NCBI RefSeq assembly: GCF_040372045.1
Contig: NZ_BAABWH010000001.1
Length of the DNA stretch: 64,000 nt
Direction: 5' to 3' (one strand)
Source of the DNA: Thalassolituus sp006212115
GTDB lineage: Bacteria; Pseudomonadota; Gammaproteobacteria; Pseudomonadales; Oceanobacteraceae
The notes beneath the pieces are model-generated. The model was not told the origin of the DNA and ran no database searches. It saw only the letters and a program-made list of their open reading frames with translations. This document shows, in pieces, positions 60,810 through 64,000 of the stretch; the first letter of the stretch is position 1; the number at the start of each line of letters is the position of its first letter. Both the position numbers and the translations under genes were made by a program.

Positions 60810-61715
60810 TCAAGACGGCGCAAATACGCCAGATGACAGATACCGGTCACCGCGATCACAAACGATTGCGACAACCGTAGCATCCGCATTCTCTTCAGCT
60901 ATATGCAGCGCAGCGGCGACAGCGCCACCCGACGATACACCGCAGAATATACCCTCACGGCGGGCCAGTTCACGCATGGTGTCCTCGGCCAGAGATTGAG
61001 GAATATCAATCACCTCATCCACACGTTTTCTGTCAAAAATGGTCGGTAAATACGCTTCTGGCCAACGGCGAATACCCGGTATCGATGCGCCATCGGAAGG
61101 CTGCAGACCAATAATACGGACGTCGGGATTCTGTTCCTTGAGGTAACGGGACGTTCCCATGATTGTTCCGGTTGTACCCATGGAGCTGACGAAGTGAGTC
61201 ACGTGGCCTTGTGTCTGCTCCCAGATTTCCGGCCCGGTTCCCTGATAATGGGCTTCCGGGTTATCCAGGTTACCGAACTGATTCAACACTATGCCCTCAC
61301 CCGCTTCCTGCATTTTCGACGCCAGGTCACGCGCACCTTCCATGCCTTCTTCCTGAGACACAAGAATCAGCTCTGCTCCATATGCCTCCATCGACCAGCG
61401 ACGCTCCATCGTAGCGTTATCAGGCATAATCAGGATCATGCGGTACCCCATGATGGCAGCAGCCATCGCAAGTGCGATCCCTGTGTTGCCGCTTGTCGCC
61501 TCGATCAGGGTATCTCCGGGTGATATGTCCCCGCGCTTTTCCGCTGCCTGAATCATTGACAATGCGGGGCGATCCTTTACAGATCCCGCCGGGTTATTAC
61601 CCTCGAGTTTGAGGAGTACCTGACTGCCGTTATCCGCTTTCAGCATCCGCTGTAAGCGCACAAGTGGCGTGTTCCCAACGCAATCTGCAATCGTCGGGTA
61701 AACTGGCTGTGTCAT
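60810..61715 (-). CDS. cysM: Cysteine synthase B
   Basis: PLP enzyme making cysteine from O-acetylserine and sulfide or thiosulfate; 301 residues. The PLP Lys is in NPAGSVKDRPALSMI (about residue 46), the substrate loop is EATSGNTGIALAM and the phosphate-binding loop is SSMGTTGTIMG. The ending GDRYLSSGVF is typical of CysM. GGAG six bases before the ATG at 61715 sets the start. It is divergent from the BarA/GacS gene, as in Pseudomonas. Confidence 0.95.
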   Translation of the reverse strand: MTQPVYPTIADCVGNTPLVRLQRMLKADNGSQVLLKLEGNNPAGSVKDRPALSMIQAAEKRGDISPGDTLIEATSGNTGIALAMAAAIMGYRMILIMPDNATMERRWSMEAYGAELILVSQEEGMEGARDLASKMQEAGEGIVLNQFGNLDNPEAHYQGTGPEIWEQTQGHVTHFVSSMGTTGTIMGTSRYLKEQNPDVRIIGLQPSDGASIPGIRRWPEAYLPTIFDRKRVDEVIDIPQSLAEDTMRELARREGIFCGVSSGGAVAAALHIAEENADATVVAIVCDRGDRYLSSGVFAPS

Positions 61716-61885
61716 AGTGGTCTCCAAATCTGATGAGCAGGATGTGCGGGCGCTATTCTAACCAAGTGTAAAGCACGAAACACGTACCAATTCGTTATTC
61801 GTTTAGCTGGATATAACCCCTCTTATTTGCACCGGTGACCTGCTACCTATATTCTGCTTTTTATTTGTCACATCGACCTCCTCCT

Positions 61886-64000
61886 ATGAAGCACTGGAGC
61901 ATTCGCTACCGCATTCTCTTAATCGCACTCTTACCCGGTGTGATGGTTTCTCTATTGCTGGGAATGTTCTTTATTGTCGGCCGCGCAACTGATTTGAGTG
62001 AACTTCTCGAAACACGGGCGCTGGCGATGGGCAAACAGCTCGCGCCAACGTGCGAATACGGCGTGATGACAGGTAACCGAGGTATCCTCCAGAACATCGC
62101 CAATAATATGTTGGAAGAGCGCGATGTCAGGGCGGTAAACCTGTTTGATCAGGAAATGAACCTCCTTGCGCATGCCGGCCCGAGAATGATTTCTGACCGT
62201 GTAAGCGCAACTGCTCTGAAAGACGATCAACTGCAACTGGTCAATACCGCTGGCTCCGTTCGCGTGAAGGCACCTATTTTCGCGCAAAACCTGGTTATAT
62301 CAGACCAATTGGCCGAGCAGTTTTATGCGCAATCACAAACGACAGAAATGCGCCTGCTGGGTTGGGCTGAAATTGAGCTATCAAACAGCAATACACGCCT
62401 GCTGCAATACCAACTGATTACCTCTTCTCTGACGATTATTATCGTCGTGTTATTGCTCGGTTCAGCCTTTGCCATACGAGTCAGCCGCAATATATCCGGC
62501 CCTATCCAGGATATTCGCAATGCACTGAATGATATTCGTGGCGGTAAGCTCGACACGCGTATCCATGTTAATGCACATGGGGAGCTCCAGGACCTTGCCG
62601 CCGGTGTCAACGCAATGGCCGCGGCCATGCAACGTGGCAATGTAGAACATCAGCACGCGCTGGAACAATCATCGCGGGAAAGCCAGGAAACCATTGATGA
62701 ACTGGAAATCCGTAACCACGAACTAATGATTGAGCACCGCAATGCGGTTGAGTCCAGCCGCACAAAATCGCAATTTCTGGCGAACGTATCCCACGAAATC
62801 CGGACGCCACTGAACGGCATTATTGGTTTCTCTGACCTGCTTGCACGTACGGAAGTCAGTGACCGACAAGGCGAATACGTTGATACCATACGTCGCTCGT
62901 CAGAAGATCTTCTGAATATCATTAACGACATACTCGACCTGTCCAAGATCGATGCTGGCAAACTGATCCTGGAGAACGCCAGCTTTGACCTCCGCGATCT
63001 TGTTGAAGAGGTCCTGCAAGTGCTGACCCCACTTGCGGCGGGTAAGGGCATTGACGTTTACCAGTATATTTCCCCTGATTTGCCTGACCTTATTATTGGT
63101 GATCGCCTGCGCCTTAAGCAGGTCATAACCAACCTCTGCAGTAATGCGATTAAGTTTACCCCCGAAGGCGGCGTTTCCATTGCCGTCACGCCAATCCAAC
63201 AGGAATTCGGCCATATCAGCATTCAGTTCGATGTCGTGGATACGGGGATAGGTATGACCCCCGAACAGCAATCGAGACTGTTTCAGGCGTTTTCTCAAGC
63301 CGATCCGGGCATTGCCAGACAATACGGCGGTACTGGCCTTGGTCTGATTATTTCCCGCGCCTTAATTGAAGCAATGAAGGGCGACATCAAAGTACAAAGT
63401 GAACAGGGTATTGGATCAACCTTTTCGTTCACCATTGACGCCGAGCTCGATGAATCGAACACCATGCTTCCCGCTTCACTTAAGGGATTGAAAGTCGCGC
63501 TGATTAATCCGGGCGATGCTCCGACGCAGGATACAATGCACCTACTGGAGAAACGTGGTGCAGCTCTCAAGCAATATCATTCTCCGGATCAAGTCCCAGA
63601 GAGTTGCGAAGGCCACCCCACCGACATTGCGATTATCTTCTGCGATAAAAACATGGTCGACAGTGAGGGCATTAACGAGTGGCTGGAAATTTGCCGTAAT
63701 AAAGATATTTCGGTTCTGACAATCAGTAAAAGTGCTTTGCCCGAACAGACCGCTGCTCATCTGACGACACCACTTCTGACCAGTCCCTTCACCCAACACC
63801 AGTTGGTTAAGCAACTCGAATTATTAAGTGGTCGCGCGGTCGAAACACCAGAATTACCAGACCTCGATGCAGAACAGGAAATACCTACCGTTCTCGCGGT
63901 CGACGACAATGAGGCAAACCTGAAACTGGTCGTCACCCTGCTCGGCGAACTGGGCGTCACTGTACTGGAAGCACCATCGGGCTTTGATGCTGTTGCGATG
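61886..64000 (+). CDS. barA: BarA/GacS hybrid sensor histidine kinase, partial
   Basis: The first 705 codons of a hybrid kinase, cut by the window end. Order: TM1 (about residues 9-31), a periplasmic sensor region (32-168), TM2 (about 172-194), HAMP (195-250), a coiled coil, HisKA with FLANVSHEIRTPLNGI (phospho-His 303), HATPase with VDTGIGM and GGTGLGLIISRALIEAM (about 452-496), a degenerate receiver-like domain (about 530-640) and the start of a true receiver (ILAVDDNEANL, acidic pair 673-674). The phosphoacceptor Asp and the Hpt domain lie beyond. It should drive the GacA/UvrY-csrB/rsm pathway. No Shine-Dalgarno sequence is visible before the ATG. Confidence 0.95.
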   Translation, partial: MKHWSIRYRILLIALLPGVMVSLLLGMFFIVGRATDLSELLETRALAMGKQLAPTCEYGVMTGNRGILQNIANNMLEERDVRAVNLFDQEMNLLAHAGPRMISDRVSATALKDDQLQLVNTAGSVRVKAPIFAQNLVISDQLAEQFYAQSQTTEMRLLGWAEIELSNSNTRLLQYQLITSSLTIIIVVLLLGSAFAIRVSRNISGPIQDIRNALNDIRGGKLDTRIHVNAHGELQDLAAGVNAMAAAMQRGNVEHQHALEQSSRESQETIDELEIRNHELMIEHRNAVESSRTKSQFLANVSHEIRTPLNGIIGFSDLLARTEVSDRQGEYVDTIRRSSEDLLNIINDILDLSKIDAGKLILENASFDLRDLVEEVLQVLTPLAAGKGIDVYQYISPDLPDLIIGDRLRLKQVITNLCSNAIKFTPEGGVSIAVTPIQQEFGHISIQFDVVDTGIGMTPEQQSRLFQAFSQADPGIARQYGGTGLGLIISRALIEAMKGDIKVQSEQGIGSTFSFTIDAELDESNTMLPASLKGLKVALINPGDAPTQDTMHLLEKRGAALKQYHSPDQVPESCEGHPTDIAIIFCDKNMVDSEGINEWLEICRNKDISVLTISKSALPEQTAAHLTTPLLTSPFTQHQLVKQLELLSGRAVETPELPDLDAEQEIPTVLAVDDNEANLKLVVTLLGELGVTVLEAPSGFDAVAM

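Noticed and set aside
1..64000. tRNA, rRNA, CRISPR, prophage or insertion sequence
   Set aside because: Reading both strands gave no cloverleaf ending in CCA, no rRNA-like block, no regularly spaced repeats, and no transposase, integrase or phage structural gene.

Overview
The window is a 64 kb piece of a gammaproteobacterial chromosome, most likely from an Oceanospirillales-type marine bacterium (Thalassolituus, Oceanobacter or a relative; this is inference from gene order and protein style, since no search could be run). Two conserved blocks also known from Pseudomonas support this: trmJ-cysE-iscR-iscS-ndk-rlmN-pilF-ispG-hisS-yfgM-bamB-der, and cysM-rlmD-relA-mazG with a divergent barA/gacS. 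Nearly all of the DNA codes. I see no tRNA, rRNA, CRISPR array, insertion sequence or prophage.

Layout. 1-6.2 kb: an overlapping minus-strand run msrA-tatD-mltC-(partial gene), divergent from a plus-strand run of a metallo-beta-lactamase-fold protein, a methyltransferase and RNase II. 6.3-12.4 kb: an MvaT-like nucleoid protein, a flavin reductase-like protein, a BASS transporter, a cold-shock protein with a long structured leader, a DUF1289 protein with sliding-clamp-like motifs, a hydroxypyruvate isomerase/tartronate semialdehyde reductase pair, and an HDOD protein. 12.4-17.7 kb: a three-gene ATP-grasp / inactive transglutaminase-7TM / retropepsin-like cluster (rlo-type), a DUF2947-like gene and thrC. 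18-22.7 kb: an Old Yellow Enzyme, a lipoprotein, a pirin, an unrecognised overlapping two-gene cassette, and yjbQ. 22.7-31 kb: a palindromic repeat element, ffh, a CcsA/HemX-like protein, a CNNM/CorC-type protein, metG, a Tim44-like protein, a PAP2 phosphatase, DUF454 and a GlxA-type regulator.

32-45 kb is the der...trmJ block, read on the minus strand with many stop/start overlaps, and divergent from suhB. Two things here depart from the usual order. The isc locus stops after iscS: iscU, iscA, hscBA, fdx and iscX are absent, and IscS itself lacks the C-terminal tail of the E. coli enzyme. RodZ is missing between pilF and ispG. The iscR promoter still carries a near-perfect type 1 IscR site. 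Next to this block, the SuhB homologue has lost the catalytic metal ligands and looks like a pseudoenzyme.

45-64 kb: a membrane-anchored cold-shock-domain protein, slyX, plsB, rsmJ, uppP, tsaB, an AlgP-like protein with six AT-hooks beside about 0.7 kb of AT-rich non-coding DNA, adk, ppc, the stringent-response group mazG-relA-rlmD-cysM, and the first 705 codons of the BarA/GacS hybrid kinase, cut by the window end. Themes that recur are translation and RNA modification (RlmN, RlmD, RsmJ, TrmJ, TsaB, MetG, HisS, RNase II), envelope assembly (BamB, YfgM, PilF, PlsB, UppP, MltC), sulfur/cysteine metabolism (CysE, CysM, IscR, IscS) and global regulation (RelA, BarA, MvaT-like, AlgP-like).
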